Positions 41,811-51,288 of a DNA stretch of 64,000 nucleotides are shown here, one piece after another; the stretch's first letter is position 1, and every line of letters begins with the position of its first letter. The stretch spans positions 248,001 to 312,000 of the forward strand of contig NZ_FUWS01000006.1 of assembly GCF_900167435.1 (NCBI RefSeq), read 5' to 3'. The notes below the pieces were generated by a model. It was not told where the DNA came from and ran no database searches. It saw nothing but the letters and a program-made list of their open reading frames with translations. The translations under genes were made by a program, and so were the position numbers. This DNA comes from Marinactinospora thermotolerans DSM 45154. Its GTDB lineage: Bacteria; Actinomycetota; Actinomycetes; Streptosporangiales; Streptosporangiaceae.

Positions 41811-43091
41811 ATGTCTGAGATCTACATGCCGCGCCTCTCCGACACCATGGAGGAAGGCGTCATCAGTAGCTGGGTCAAGAAGGTCGGCGACAAGGTGGCC
41901 CCCGGCGACGTCCTCGTCGAGATCGAGACCGACAAGGCCGTCATGGAGTACGAGGCCTACGAGGAGGGCTTCCTCGTCAAACAGTCGGTCTCCGAGGGCG
42001 AGACCGTGCCGATCGGCGCGGTGATCGGCGTCATCGGCGACAGCCCCGACGCCGTGCCCGACGAGTCCGGCTCCGGCGACGCCGCGCCCGCGCAGGAGGA
42101 GGCTCCCGCGGAAGAGCAGCCGAAGGCCGAGGAGAAGGCCGAGCCCAGCGCTGCGACCGGTCCGGCCGACGGCGCGCCGCGTCCGCGTTCCTCCCCGCTG
42201 GCCCGCCGGCTGGCCCGCGAGTACGGTCTCAACCTCGACGACATCGAGGGCTCCGGTCCCAAGGGCCGGATCGTCCGCGCCGACATCGAGGCCGCCGCCA
42301 AGAAGCAGTCCGCCTCCGCGCCCGCCCAGCAGGAGGCGCCGCGGGAGCAGCCGAAGGCCCCCGCCCCGCAGGCCGCGCCGCAGGAGAAGTACGACGACGG
42401 ACGCGACTCCGAAGAGGTGCCGGTCAACAACGTCCGCAAGGTGATCGCGCGCCGCCTGCTCCAGAGCAAGCAGGAGGTCCCGCACTTCTACCTGCGGCGG
42501 ACGATCGACGCCGAAGCGCTCAAGGCGTTCCGCGCCGAGGTCAACGAGCGTCTGGCGGACACCGGCGTCAAGATCAGCTTCAACGACCTCATCGTCAAGG
42601 CGGTGGCGACCACGCTGCGCCGCCACCCGGCCGTCAACTCCTCCTGGGTGGACGACCGGCTGCTGCGCCACGGACGCATCAACGTCGGCGTGGCCGTCGC
42701 GGTCGACGCTGGACTGGTGGTCCCGGTCCTGCACGACACGGACAAGACCCCGCTGTCGGAGATCTCCACCAAGACCAAGGAGCTCGCCGCCAAGGCGCGC
42801 GACGGCAAGCTGAAGCCGCAGGAGATGAGCGGCGGCACGTTCAGCGTCAGCAACCTCGGCATGTTCGGCGTGGACAGCTTCGCCGCCGTCATCAACCCGC
42901 CGGAGGCCGCGATCCTGGCGGTGGGCGCGATGAAGCAGGAGGCCGTGGTGCGCGACGGCGAGATCGTCGCCCGCAACACCATCGCGCTGGAGCTGTCGGT
43001 GGACCACCGCGCGGTCGACGGCGCGGTCGGCGCGGCCTTCCTCAAGGACCTCGCCGAAACGCTGGAGGAGCCGATGCGGATCATCCTGTAG
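41811..43091 (+). CDS. pdhC: Dihydrolipoamide acetyltransferase (E2)
   Basis: This 426-residue E2 carries a single lipoyl domain with lipoyl-lysine Lys42 in ETDKAVMEYEA, an Ala/Pro/Glu-rich linker, and a peripheral-subunit-binding domain (about 125-160, SPLARRLAREYGLNLDDIEG). A second linker leads to the catalytic domain with HRAVDG (His399, Asp403). It transfers acetyl groups to CoA and forms the complex core. No dihydrolipoamide dehydrogenase (E3) gene follows, so a shared lpd elsewhere must serve the complex. Confidence 0.92.
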   Translation: MSEIYMPRLSDTMEEGVISSWVKKVGDKVAPGDVLVEIETDKAVMEYEAYEEGFLVKQSVSEGETVPIGAVIGVIGDSPDAVPDESGSGDAAPAQEEAPAEEQPKAEEKAEPSAATGPADGAPRPRSSPLARRLAREYGLNLDDIEGSGPKGRIVRADIEAAAKKQSASAPAQQEAPREQPKAPAPQAAPQEKYDDGRDSEEVPVNNVRKVIARRLLQSKQEVPHFYLRRTIDAEALKAFRAEVNERLADTGVKISFNDLIVKAVATTLRRHPAVNSSWVDDRLLRHGRINVGVAVAVDAGLVVPVLHDTDKTPLSEISTKTKELAAKARDGKLKPQEMSGGTFSVSNLGMFGVDSFAAVINPPEAAILAVGAMKQEAVVRDGEIVARNTIALELSVDHRAVDGAVGAAFLKDLAETLEEPMRIIL

Positions 43092-43119
43092 GACAGGAAC
43101 CGCTTGGATCACCTCGTCG

Positions 43120-43151
43120 CCCGCTCCGGCCGCCTGGCGTGCCGGAGCGGG
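43120..43151 (+). terminator. Terminator of the pdhABC operon
   Basis: CCCGCTCCGGC (43120-43130) pairs with GCCGGAGCGGG (43141-43151) around a 10-nt loop. It starts 28 bp after the E2 stop. Confidence 0.75.
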
Positions 43152-43217
43152 CTTCGTCGTCATGGACCGGCGACCCCGGGTCGACGGTCCGGGGAAACAA
43201 CCACAGGGAGAACAGCA

Positions 43218-43874
43218 GTGCCGCTCGATCCGCCCACCCGCCCCGACGCCGATGTCCGCGAGGCGACCACCGACGACCTTCCCGTCATCGCCGACACCCT
43301 CGCCGACGCCTTCGCCGACTACCGGTGGACCCGCTGGGTGCTGCCCGCCGACGACTACGAACGCCGACTGCGGGCGGTGCAGCTCTACTACGCCGAACGG
43401 GTCGGGCTTCCCCACGGCCGTGTGTGGGTGGCCCGCGACGGTGCCGCCGTGGCCGTGTGGACCCTGCCCGATGTCGCCCTGCCCGAGGAGCTGTTCACCG
43501 CTGCGGAACTGGTGGAACTGCACGGCGACCGCGGCGCCGTCATGGCCCGGGCCGAGGAGCTCCTGGCCCCGCACCGCCCGCAGGAGCCCTGCTGGTTCCT
43601 CGCCACGGTCGGGGTGCGGCGCGCGGACCAGGGCAGCGGTCTGGGACGCGCCGTCCTGGCCCCGGGGATCGCCGCGGCCGAGGCGAGCGGCCATCCGGCC
43701 TTCCTCGAGACCGCGGACGAGGGCAACGTCGGTTTCTACCGGAGCCTCGGCTTCGAGGTGACGGCCGAGGTCGCGCTCCCCGGTGACGCGCCGCGCGTGT
43801 GGTGCATGCTGCGGCGACCACGCGCGGACAAGGTCGCCGGATCCCTGGAGGAGCGGTCGCGCGGCGTGTTCTAA
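43218..43874 (+). CDS. GNAT-family acetyltransferase
   Basis: This 218-residue GNAT protein has VREATTDDLPVIADTLADAF at the N terminus. The acetyl-CoA-binding motif is ATVGVRRADQGSGLGRAVLA, where V-G-V and Q-G-x-G-x-G/A are typical, followed by FYRSLGFEVTAE. The substrate is unknown. The start is a GTG at 43218 with GGGAG at 43206-43210. The open frame reaches further upstream through the pdh terminator, so the longer start was rejected. It ends 6 bp before an MFS transporter gene, implying an operon. Confidence 0.82.
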   Translation: MPLDPPTRPDADVREATTDDLPVIADTLADAFADYRWTRWVLPADDYERRLRAVQLYYAERVGLPHGRVWVARDGAAVAVWTLPDVALPEELFTAAELVELHGDRGAVMARAEELLAPHRPQEPCWFLATVGVRRADQGSGLGRAVLAPGIAAAEASGHPAFLETADEGNVGFYRSLGFEVTAEVALPGDAPRVWCMLRRPRADKVAGSLEERSRGVF

Positions 43875-43880
43875 TGCCGC

Positions 43881-45245
43881 ATGGCCTCCCCGCCCCTCCC
43901 CCGTTCCGTCCACGTGGGTTACGGCCTGGGTTCCCTGGTGACGGGTTCCTTCGCCACGGTTCCCGGCCTGGTGCTGCTGTACTACCTCACCGACGTGCTG
44001 GCGGTCTCCGCGGGGGTGGCCGCGCTCGTGGTGTTCCTCCCCAAGGCCTGGGACGTCCTCGCCAACCCCTGGATCGGCGGGCTGTCCGACCGCACCCGTT
44101 CGCGCCTGGGTCCCCGCCGGCCGTGGCTGCTGGCCGGGGCGCTCACCCTGCCGGTGTCGTTCGCTGCGGTCTTCCTGGCCCCACCGCTGGACGGGACGGG
44201 CGCGGCCCTGTACGTGGCGGTGGCCTTCCTGGTCGCGGCGACCGCGTTCGCGGTGTTCCAGGTGCCCTACGTGGCGATGCCCGCGGAGATGACCGACGAC
44301 CCCGGTGAACGCTCCCTGCTGATGTCGTGGCGCATGGCCTTCCTCGGCGTGGCGATCCTGCTCTCGGGGGCCGTCGCCCCCGCGATCGCGCAGAGCCAGG
44401 GCGGAACCGCGGAGGGGTACCGGCTCATGGGGATCGCGGTGGGCGGCCTCCTGCTGGTGGGCACGCTCGCGGCGTTCCTCGGCACCCGCCGCGCCCCCCT
44501 GACCGGCCGTCTGGAGTCGGAGGGGCGGCTCCGGGAGCGGATCGCCGCCGCCCGGTCCAACCGCCCCTTCGCCCTCCTGTTCTGCGCGTTCGTCCTCCAG
44601 GCGATCCCCGCGGGGATCATGCTGGCCGGCGCGCCCTACTTCGCGACCTACACGCTGGGGGCTGCCTCGGCCGTCACCCCGCTCTTCGTCTGCCTGGTCG
44701 GTCCGCTCATCGTGACGATGCCGCTGTGGCTACGCGCCTCCCGCCGGCGTGGAAAACGCTCCTGCCTGTTCGCCGCGGCCGGGTTCTTCCTGGTCGGAGC
44801 CGCGGCGATCGCCGCCACCCCGCTTCTCCCCGCCGCCTGGGCGGCCTCCTACGCCTACGGCTGCGTGGCCGTGGTCGGGATCGGTTACGCCGGGACCCAG
44901 ATGCTGCCGTTCGCGATGTTGACCGACACGCTCGCCCTGGACGCCGCGGTGTCGGGACGGCGCCGCGCCGGCCTGTTCACAGGGCTGTGGACGGCGGGCG
45001 AGACGCTGGCCATGGCGGCCGGCAGCGGGATCTACGCCCTCGTCCTCGCGCTCGGCGGGTTCGTCTCCTCCGACGCGGCCGTCCAGGTGCTCCAGTCATC
45101 GAGCGCCCTGGCCGGGATCGTCATCGGAATGAGCCTGCTACCGGCCGCCCTGATCGGCGTGAGCCTGCCGTTCGTGCGGTGTTACGACCTCACCGAGGAA
45201 CGGCTGACCGCCCTTCTGGCCGGCACCCGTGAAGGTTCCACGTGA
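43881..45245 (+). CDS. GPH-type MFS transporter
   Basis: This 454-residue protein has about twelve membrane segments and belongs to the glycoside-pentoside-hexuronide (MFS_2) branch. It has VHVGYGLGSLVTGSF, WDVLANPWIGGLSDRTRSRLGPRRPW (read with the family's D-x-x-x-x-P-x-x-G-x-x-S-D), and FQVPYVAMPAEMTDD. GPH members import sugars, lysolipids or related solutes with a cation. No ribosome site precedes the ATG. It begins 6 bp past the GNAT stop, so translation may be coupled. It is followed by a PLP enzyme gene. Confidence 0.85.
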   Translation: MASPPLPRSVHVGYGLGSLVTGSFATVPGLVLLYYLTDVLAVSAGVAALVVFLPKAWDVLANPWIGGLSDRTRSRLGPRRPWLLAGALTLPVSFAAVFLAPPLDGTGAALYVAVAFLVAATAFAVFQVPYVAMPAEMTDDPGERSLLMSWRMAFLGVAILLSGAVAPAIAQSQGGTAEGYRLMGIAVGGLLLVGTLAAFLGTRRAPLTGRLESEGRLRERIAAARSNRPFALLFCAFVLQAIPAGIMLAGAPYFATYTLGAASAVTPLFVCLVGPLIVTMPLWLRASRRRGKRSCLFAAAGFFLVGAAAIAATPLLPAAWAASYAYGCVAVVGIGYAGTQMLPFAMLTDTLALDAAVSGRRRAGLFTGLWTAGETLAMAAGSGIYALVLALGGFVSSDAAVQVLQSSSALAGIVIGMSLLPAALIGVSLPFVRCYDLTEERLTALLAGTREGST

Positions 45246-45263
45246 AACACCGGAGAGCGCCCC

Positions 45264-46694
45264 ATGCCCAGTGACGACGAGATCCTGGCCGAGCTCACCC
45301 GCCTACGCGCGCACGACGCCCCGACCCGCGGCGGACGCACGTTCGCCTACGTGTACGAGGCCGGGCTTCCCGGCCTGGACGACCTGGCGGCACGCGCCTA
45401 CGCGACGTTCGCGACCGTCAACGCCCTCGACATGACCGTGTTCCCCAGCGTGGTCCGGCTGGAGAACGATGTCGTGGCGTTCGCCGCCCGGCTGCTCGGC
45501 GGGGACGACGCGACTCGTGGCTCCTTCACCAGCGGTGGCACCGAGTCCATCCTCCTGGCGGTGAAGGCCGCGCGCGACCACGCCCGCGCCACCCGGGGCC
45601 TCACCGACCCCGCGATCGTGCTGCCCGCCACCGCGCACGTCGCGTTCCGCAAGGCGGCCCACTACCTCGGACTGCGGGTCGTCACGGTCCCCGTGGACCC
45701 CGTGACGCTCACCCCCGACCCCCGCGACATGGCCGGGGCCGTCGGCGAGCGGACCGCGCTCGTGGTCGCCTCGGCCCCCTCCTACGCCCACGGAGTGTTG
45801 GACCCGGTCGCCGACATCGCCGCCCTGGCGCGCGAACGCGGTGTGTGGTGCCACGTGGACGCCTGCGTGGGCGGCATGGTCCTGCCCTACCTGCGACGGC
45901 TCGGCCGCGACATCGCCCCCTTCGACCTGTCCGTGCCCGGTGTCCACTCCCTCTCCGTCGACCTGCACAAGTACGGTTTCGCCGACAAGGGCGCCTCCGT
46001 GGTGCTGTACCGCGACGCCGCGCTGCGGCGCCACCAGTACTTCGCCTCGGCGGCCTGGCCGGGGTATCCCGTCGTGAACCCCACCATCCTGGGAAGCAGG
46101 TCGGCCGGGCTGCTGGCCTCGGCCTGGGCGGTACTGCGGCACGTCGGGGACGACGGGTACGCGGACCTGGCCGCCGCCGCGCTGCGCGCCACCGAGGCCG
46201 TGGTGGCGGGGGTGGAACGGATCGACGGGCTGCGCGTCCTGGGCAGCCCCGCCTCGACCCTGGTGTGCGTGGCCAGCGACATCACGGACCCCCTGAACGT
46301 CGCGGACGAGATGCGGGAGCGCGGCTGGTTCCTCCAGCCGCAGCTGTCCTTCGGCGGGTTGAACCGCACCCTTCACCTGACGGTCACACCGGCCACCGGG
46401 CCGCGTGCCGCGGACATGCTCGCCGACCTGGCCGAGGCGGTGCGCGTGGCGGCGGACCTCCCCTCGCCCGACCCCGATCCCGACGTGGCGGAGGCGATCG
46501 CCGCGCTGAATCCGGCGGAACTCGGCCCCGAGGACATGGCGGCGGTCCTGGCCGCCGCCGGCATCGTCCCCGGGGAGGGGGTGCCGGCACGATCGGCGCC
46601 GGTGTTGGCGCTGCTCGACGCGGCTCCCCAGGAGCTGAAGGAACTCTTCCTGGTGGAGTTCGTCGGCTCCCTCTTCTCGGCCTCGGGCGCCTGA
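45264..46694 (+). CDS. PLP-dependent decarboxylase / sphingosine-phosphate-lyase-like enzyme
   Basis: This 476-residue group II PLP enzyme has FTSGGTESILLAVKAARD (phosphate-binding), WCHVDACVGGMVLPY (PLP ring Asp) and HSLSVDLHKYGFADKGASV with the Schiff-base lysine. This arrangement matches bacterial sphingosine-1-phosphate lyase and aspartate/tyrosine decarboxylase relatives. The C-terminal 60 residues are an acidic helical extension. GGAGAG (45251-45256) precedes the ATG. It follows a GPH transporter by 18 bp. Together they could import and cleave or decarboxylate one substrate. I cannot choose between C-C lyase and amino-acid decarboxylase. Confidence 0.8.
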   Translation: MPSDDEILAELTRLRAHDAPTRGGRTFAYVYEAGLPGLDDLAARAYATFATVNALDMTVFPSVVRLENDVVAFAARLLGGDDATRGSFTSGGTESILLAVKAARDHARATRGLTDPAIVLPATAHVAFRKAAHYLGLRVVTVPVDPVTLTPDPRDMAGAVGERTALVVASAPSYAHGVLDPVADIAALARERGVWCHVDACVGGMVLPYLRRLGRDIAPFDLSVPGVHSLSVDLHKYGFADKGASVVLYRDAALRRHQYFASAAWPGYPVVNPTILGSRSAGLLASAWAVLRHVGDDGYADLAAAALRATEAVVAGVERIDGLRVLGSPASTLVCVASDITDPLNVADEMRERGWFLQPQLSFGGLNRTLHLTVTPATGPRAADMLADLAEAVRVAADLPSPDPDPDVAEAIAALNPAELGPEDMAAVLAAAGIVPGEGVPARSAPVLALLDAAPQELKELFLVEFVGSLFSASGA

Positions 46695-46851
46695 GCCGCC
46701 TCCCGGTCCCGGCCCACGCACGCGGACCAGGGATCGGTCCACCGGGCACCGCCGGCGGGACAGGCCCGGAGTGCCCGCGACACAGGCGCGACCAGCGGCG
46801 ACGTTCACCGTGCCGCGTCGGCCCCGCCCCGGCCGGGTCGGGCATCGGACG

Positions 46852-46865
46852 GTTGGAATTCCAAC
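46852..46865. promoter_or_regulatory. Palindrome upstream of the ABC-Nudix operon
   Basis: GTTGGAATTCCAAC is a perfect 14-bp palindrome about 80 bp before the ABC transporter start, within a G+C-rich 248-bp spacer. It may be an operator, but no adjacent regulator gene is present. Confidence 0.45.
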
Positions 46866-46942
46866 GGTGCCCAACCGACCGCGCTTTGTCACCGGCCGCG
46901 CGGAGGATCTGGGCACCGGTAACAGCGATCCAGGAGGTCCCC

Positions 46943-48988
46943 GTGACCCACGGCACCCGACGCACCGCCCCTCCCGACGACGGCCCCGCCAACGGCGAAG
47001 AGGGGTCCTCACCCGACGGCTCGGCACCGGACGGTGAGCAGCACGAGACTCCCCCGGCCCTCGCCACCCGCTGGTGGCGGACCCACGACGACGAGCTGGC
47101 CTCGGCCCGTTGGACCGGGATGGTCCGAAGACTGCCCACGCTGGTGGGCCAGGCGGTCCGGCTGGCCTGGACGGCCAGTCCCCTCGACACCGCCGCGACC
47201 ATCGCCCTCAACCTGGCCGCCGGGGTGTTCACCGCGATCGCGCTGGTCGCCACCGCCGGCGTACTGGAGGAGCTGTTCGCCTCCGGCCCCACCCCCGACC
47301 GGGTCCGCGCCGCGGCCCCGTCACTGATCCTGGTGGCGGGCTCGGCGGCGTTGCGCGGGGCCCTGTCCTCGGCCGCCGGCTGGACCCAGTCGCGGCTGGA
47401 ACCCCAGGTCGAGCGGATCGCCGAACTGCGGCTGCTCCGGCTGACCGGACGGATCGACCTGGTCGCCTTCGACGACCCCGCCTTCCACGACGCGGCCCAC
47501 CGCGCCCGTCTGCGCGGGATCCGCGAGGCCCAGTACGTGGTCTCCCACACCGTGAACGTGCTGACCGGTGTCACCGGTCTCGTCTCGGCCGCCGGCGTCC
47601 TGGGCGTGCTGCACCCGGTGCTGCTGCCCCTGCTCCTGCTGGCGGTCCTCCCCGAGGGGTGGGCCGCGGGCAGGGCCGCGCGCATGCGCCACGCCCTGCT
47701 CGTCGCGCTGTCGGACCGGCACCGCCGCAAGTGGATGATCTCCGACCTGCTCGCCGAACGCGAGACGGCCGCCGAGGTGCGTTCGTTCACCATGCGCGAC
47801 CTGCTGCTCGACGACTTCGACCGGGTCGCCCGCTACGAGCGCGACGCCCACCTGCGCCTGGCCCGGCGCCAGGCGCTGGTACGGGCCGGTGGCGAGGCCG
47901 CGACCGGCGCGGCGACCGTCGTCGTCTACGTCGCCCTGGCCACGCTGCTGGTCACCGGCGGCATGCCGCTCGCCGTGGCCGGAACCGCCGTGATCGCCAT
48001 CCGCAGCGGCCAGTCCGCGCTGGCCAGCACGATCGTGGCGATCAACAGCTGTTACGAGTCGGGGCTGTACTTCAACGACTACGTCGAGTTCTGCGCGTCG
48101 GCCCGCGCCCACCTCCCCGCACCGGCCTCGCTGACCGCGCCCGCCGAATTCGACCGGATCTCCGTCGAGGACGTCGTCTTCCACTACCCCGGCCAGGACA
48201 CCCCCGCCCTGGACGGGGTGACCGTCGAGATCCGCCGCGGCGAGGTGATCGCCCTGGTCGGCGAGAACGGATCGGGCAAGACCACCCTGTCCAAGCTGCT
48301 CGCCGGCCTCTACTCGCCCCGGTCCGGACGCGTGTGCTGGGACGGCACCGATCTGGCCGACGTCGATCCCGACACGCTGCGCGACCGGATCGCCGTCATC
48401 GCCCAGGACCACACCCACTGGCCGATGACGGCACGGCGCAACGTCGTCATGAGCAACGACGACGACCCCGCGCGCCTCGAACGCGCGGCGGCGCTCTCGG
48501 GCGCCGACGCGGTGGTCGCCGAGCTTCCCCACGGCTGGCAGACCCTGCTCGACCGCAGGTTCGCCGACGGTCACGAGCTGTCCGGCGGCCAGTGGCAGCG
48601 TGTCGCCGCGGCCCGCGGCTTCTACCGTGACGCGCCCCTGCTCATCTGCGACGAGCCGACCGCGGCGCTGGACGCGCGCGCCGAGCACCGTCTGTTCGAG
48701 TCGATCGGCCGGCACGTCGCCGCCGATTCCGGGCGCACGGTCGTGCTCATCACCCACCGGCTCGCCTCGGTGCGTCTGGCGGACCGCATCTACGTGCTCG
48801 ATCACGGCCGTGTCATCGAACAGGGCACACACGAGGAGCTGATGCGCCAAGGTGGGCACTACGCGAGCCTGTACGGATTGCAGGCGAGCGCCTACCACGC
48901 CGATATCGACCCGGCGGGCGGCCGGCCGGCCGCTCCCTCGGTCACCCGACCATCGGCCCACCACGAAAGGACGGACTCCTCCGCATGA
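46943..48988 (+). CDS. ABC transporter, fused permease and ATPase
   Basis: This 681-residue half-transporter has a hydrophilic N terminus of about 65 residues, then an exporter-type membrane domain (about 70-385). The nucleotide-binding domain follows (about 400-640) with Walker A LVGENGSGKTT, signature LSGGQWQRVA, Walker B LLICDEPTA and H-loop VLITHR. Two such subunits would pump a substrate outward. Similar half-transporters sit in peptide natural-product clusters. The start is GTG at 46943 with GGAGG at 46933-46937. Its stop overlaps the next gene's ATG by four bases, coupling it to two Nudix hydrolases. No peptidase C39 domain is present. Confidence 0.87.
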   Translation: MTHGTRRTAPPDDGPANGEEGSSPDGSAPDGEQHETPPALATRWWRTHDDELASARWTGMVRRLPTLVGQAVRLAWTASPLDTAATIALNLAAGVFTAIALVATAGVLEELFASGPTPDRVRAAAPSLILVAGSAALRGALSSAAGWTQSRLEPQVERIAELRLLRLTGRIDLVAFDDPAFHDAAHRARLRGIREAQYVVSHTVNVLTGVTGLVSAAGVLGVLHPVLLPLLLLAVLPEGWAAGRAARMRHALLVALSDRHRRKWMISDLLAERETAAEVRSFTMRDLLLDDFDRVARYERDAHLRLARRQALVRAGGEAATGAATVVVYVALATLLVTGGMPLAVAGTAVIAIRSGQSALASTIVAINSCYESGLYFNDYVEFCASARAHLPAPASLTAPAEFDRISVEDVVFHYPGQDTPALDGVTVEIRRGEVIALVGENGSGKTTLSKLLAGLYSPRSGRVCWDGTDLADVDPDTLRDRIAVIAQDHTHWPMTARRNVVMSNDDDPARLERAAALSGADAVVAELPHGWQTLLDRRFADGHELSGGQWQRVAAARGFYRDAPLLICDEPTAALDARAEHRLFESIGRHVAADSGRTVVLITHRLASVRLADRIYVLDHGRVIEQGTHEELMRQGGHYASLYGLQASAYHADIDPAGGRPAAPSVTRPSAHHERTDSSA

Positions 48989-49500
48989 CGGTCGCCTCGA
49001 ACCAGTCCAGCGAGACCGAGATGATCATGACCGCCGTGGCCATCGTTCCCGGCCCCGACGGGACCCTGACGTTCGTGCTGCAGAACTGCGGCGCCTACAT
49101 CGGGCACTGGCTGCTGCCCGGCGGGTACATCGACCCCGGTGAGACCCCCGAGCAGGCCGCTCGGCGCGAGGCCGCCGAGGAGGCGGGGGTGGACGCCGGC
49201 GCGCTCGCGCCCTGCGGGGTCTACGACCTGTACGGACGCTTCAAGGACGAACCCTACGCGTTCCGGTTGCACGTCTACCGGGCGTCCGAGCCGAGCGTGG
49301 TGCGCGAGGGGTTCGCGTTCGACCCCGAGGAGATCTCGGGGATCTGCCAGGCCCGTCCCGACGAGATCCTGCCCCACCCCACCGACATGCGGATCCTCAA
49401 CGACGTCGGCCTCGCCGACTACGACGAGGAACTGATCGACAAACTGCTCGACACCGACGAGGTCACCATGATCCGCCGGCCTGACCTCCAGGTGCCATGA
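48985..49500 (+). CDS. Nudix hydrolase (first of coupled pair)
   Basis: This 171-residue protein carries an intact Nudix box: GGYIDPGETPEQAARREAAE continuing to EAGV, matching G-x5-E-x7-R-E-U-x-E-E-x-G-U. It hydrolyses a nucleoside diphosphate linked to another group, and the box does not show which. Its ATG overlaps the ABC transporter stop, and its own stop overlaps the next Nudix start, so the three are one coupled unit. The C-terminal half after the box (HPTDMRILNDVGL) resembles Nudix proteins that act on nucleotide sugars or mRNA-like substrates only loosely. Confidence 0.85.
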   Translation: MTVASNQSSETEMIMTAVAIVPGPDGTLTFVLQNCGAYIGHWLLPGGYIDPGETPEQAARREAAEEAGVDAGALAPCGVYDLYGRFKDEPYAFRLHVYRASEPSVVREGFAFDPEEISGICQARPDEILPHPTDMRILNDVGLADYDEELIDKLLDTDEVTMIRRPDLQVP

Positions 49501-50039
49501 CCCCCGGCGAACCCACCGCCGGCCACGAGGCGACGTGGCCGGCGGGCCGGCCGGAGGGGCCGGTGGTCGACCGCGAGCGGGTCCGCGCCCTGCTGTTCGA
49601 CGGTCGCGGGTCGGTGGTGCTGTTCCGTCGGGTGATCGCGGACCACCCGGTCTACTGGAGCCTGCCCGGCGGGGGGATCGAGCCCGGCGAGACCCGCCTG
49701 GAGGCCCTGCGGCGCGAACTCGACGAGGAGCTGCGGGCGGTCGCCACCCGTTTCACCCCGCTCACCTCCGTCGTGGTCCGCCACGAGGACGGCCGGCTCC
49801 ACCGGCAGCACCTGTTCGCCTGCCTGCTGCGGGACATGCGTCCCGAGGAGCGCTACGGCCCGGAGTTCCACGCCGGCAACGGACGGCACGAGGTGGTGCA
49901 CGTGCCGTTCACCGCCGAGGCCATCGAGGGCGTCGACCTTCGGCCGGCGGCGTTGCGCGCGTGGATCGTCGCCAGCGTCGACGAACTCCGCGCGCTGTTC
50001 CCTGCCGCCGACACCGCGGCCCCTCCGACGACGCAGTGA
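49497..50039 (+). CDS. Nudix hydrolase (second of coupled pair)
   Basis: This 180-residue protein has the Nudix box GGGIEPGETRLEALRRELDE leading to ELR. The glycine that usually closes the box is replaced in the sequence EELRAVATRF, so the end of the loop is non-canonical. WSLPGGGIEP and RRELDEEL keep the metal-binding glutamates. It overlaps the upstream Nudix gene by four bases. The two Nudix proteins are only distantly alike outside the box, so they probably have different substrates rather than being a fresh duplication. Confidence 0.83.
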   Translation: MTPGEPTAGHEATWPAGRPEGPVVDRERVRALLFDGRGSVVLFRRVIADHPVYWSLPGGGIEPGETRLEALRRELDEELRAVATRFTPLTSVVVRHEDGRLHRQHLFACLLRDMRPEERYGPEFHAGNGRHEVVHVPFTAEAIEGVDLRPAALRAWIVASVDELRALFPAADTAAPPTTQ

Positions 50040-50114
50040 GGAGTCGGTGAGCCGACGGGGCCTCCGGTCGCCACCGCCCGCGGAGTGGTTCCACGGCGCG
50101 CGGCCGCCGTGGGA

Positions 50115-51035
50115 CTACCCCTCCGCTTCGATCGCGACGACGACGCGCTCGCATAGCTCATGCGTGCGCAGCGCGTCCCGGGCGTCGAGCGGGCGTCCCT
50201 CGCGCACCGCGTCGAGGAACACGGAGCACGCCTGCTCGATACCGCGCTGGCGGGCCACCGGGGTCCAGTCGCCGCGCCGTGTCACGGTGGTCCCGCCGTC
50301 GTGGTCGATCTCCTCGGCCAGCCCGATCACCACGCGCTTGCGACCGCCGCCGGTGACCTCCAGCCGTTCCTCCTTGGCCCCGCCGAACCGGCTCATGAGG
50401 CCGAGCAGTGTGAATCCGTCCCCCGCCAGCCGCAGTGTGACGTGGTGCAGGTCCCCCGCCTCGACCCGCGCCGTGACATCGGCCCGCCGGATCTCCCCCG
50501 GCGCCAGGAAGCGCAGCGTGTCGACCACGTGGATGAAGTCGTCGTAGACCACGGTGCGGGGAGAGCCGGGGATACCCGGCTGGTTCTTCTGGAGCACGAC
50601 GAGGTCGCGCGGTGCCTCCCGGGCCTTGACGTATCCGGGGGCGTACCTGCGGTTGAAGCCGACCATCAGCGTGACGCCGGCCCGTTCGGCACGCTCGACC
50701 ACGCGCCGTGCCCCCTCCAGGGTCGAGTCGAGCGGTTTGTCGACATAGAGCGCGATCCCCTCGTCGATCAGTCGCTCGGCGATGGACACGTGCTGATCGG
50801 TGGGAGCGTGCACGAACGCCGCGTCCAAGGGACGCTCCAACAGCGCGTCCAGGTCGGTGAAGCAGTGGTCCACGGGAACCCGATGGGCCTCGGCGAGACC
50901 GGCGAGCTTGGTGGCGTCCCTGGTCATCAGGTACGGGTCGACGCCCGGGCGGGACAGCAGTGTGGGCAGGTAGGCCTTGCGCGCGATGTCGCCCAGCCCG
51001 ATGATCCCGATCCTCAGCTTGTCCCCGCCGTCCAC
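50115..51035 (-). CDS. Gfo/Idh/MocA-family oxidoreductase
   Basis: This 306-residue NAD(P)-dependent protein begins LRIGIIGLGDIARKAYLPTL (Rossmann). It has the family motif DKPLDSTLEGARRVVERAE, whose Lys is the usual catalytic EKP/DKP lysine, then GFNRRYAPGYVKAR. Family members oxidise or reduce sugars, inositols and related polyols. The start is GTG at 51035 with GAGGAG upstream. It converges with the second Nudix gene (75-bp gap). Its substrate is unknown. Confidence 0.87.
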   Translation of the reverse strand: MDGGDKLRIGIIGLGDIARKAYLPTLLSRPGVDPYLMTRDATKLAGLAEAHRVPVDHCFTDLDALLERPLDAAFVHAPTDQHVSIAERLIDEGIALYVDKPLDSTLEGARRVVERAERAGVTLMVGFNRRYAPGYVKAREAPRDLVVLQKNQPGIPGSPRTVVYDDFIHVVDTLRFLAPGEIRRADVTARVEAGDLHHVTLRLAGDGFTLLGLMSRFGGAKEERLEVTGGGRKRVVIGLAEEIDHDGGTTVTRRGDWTPVARQRGIEQACSVFLDAVREGRPLDARDALRTHELCERVVVAIEAEG

Positions 51036-51288
51036 GATCGCTCCTCGTCACTGGGTGGCCACCGCGGCAGCATACCCGTGGGCCCGTCGGGCGGACGGGG
51101 CCGCGCTCCCGTGCCGACGGGCGGAACGGGCCGGGCACCGTCCCGAAGGGGATGGCGAGGCGGGGACGGACCGGCCGGGAGATCCGCGTCATGGCCACGG
51201 CGCAGGCCCCGTCCCGCGGCTCCCGGCCACGAGACGGCCGCTTCCCGCCGGCACCGGCGGGGAGCGGTCCGCGTCCAGGGCGTCGCGG

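Noticed and set aside
43104-43217. Longer N terminus for the GNAT protein
   Set aside because: It would be encoded across the pdh operon terminator hairpin. The GTG at 43218 has a ribosome site and fits the family's N terminus.
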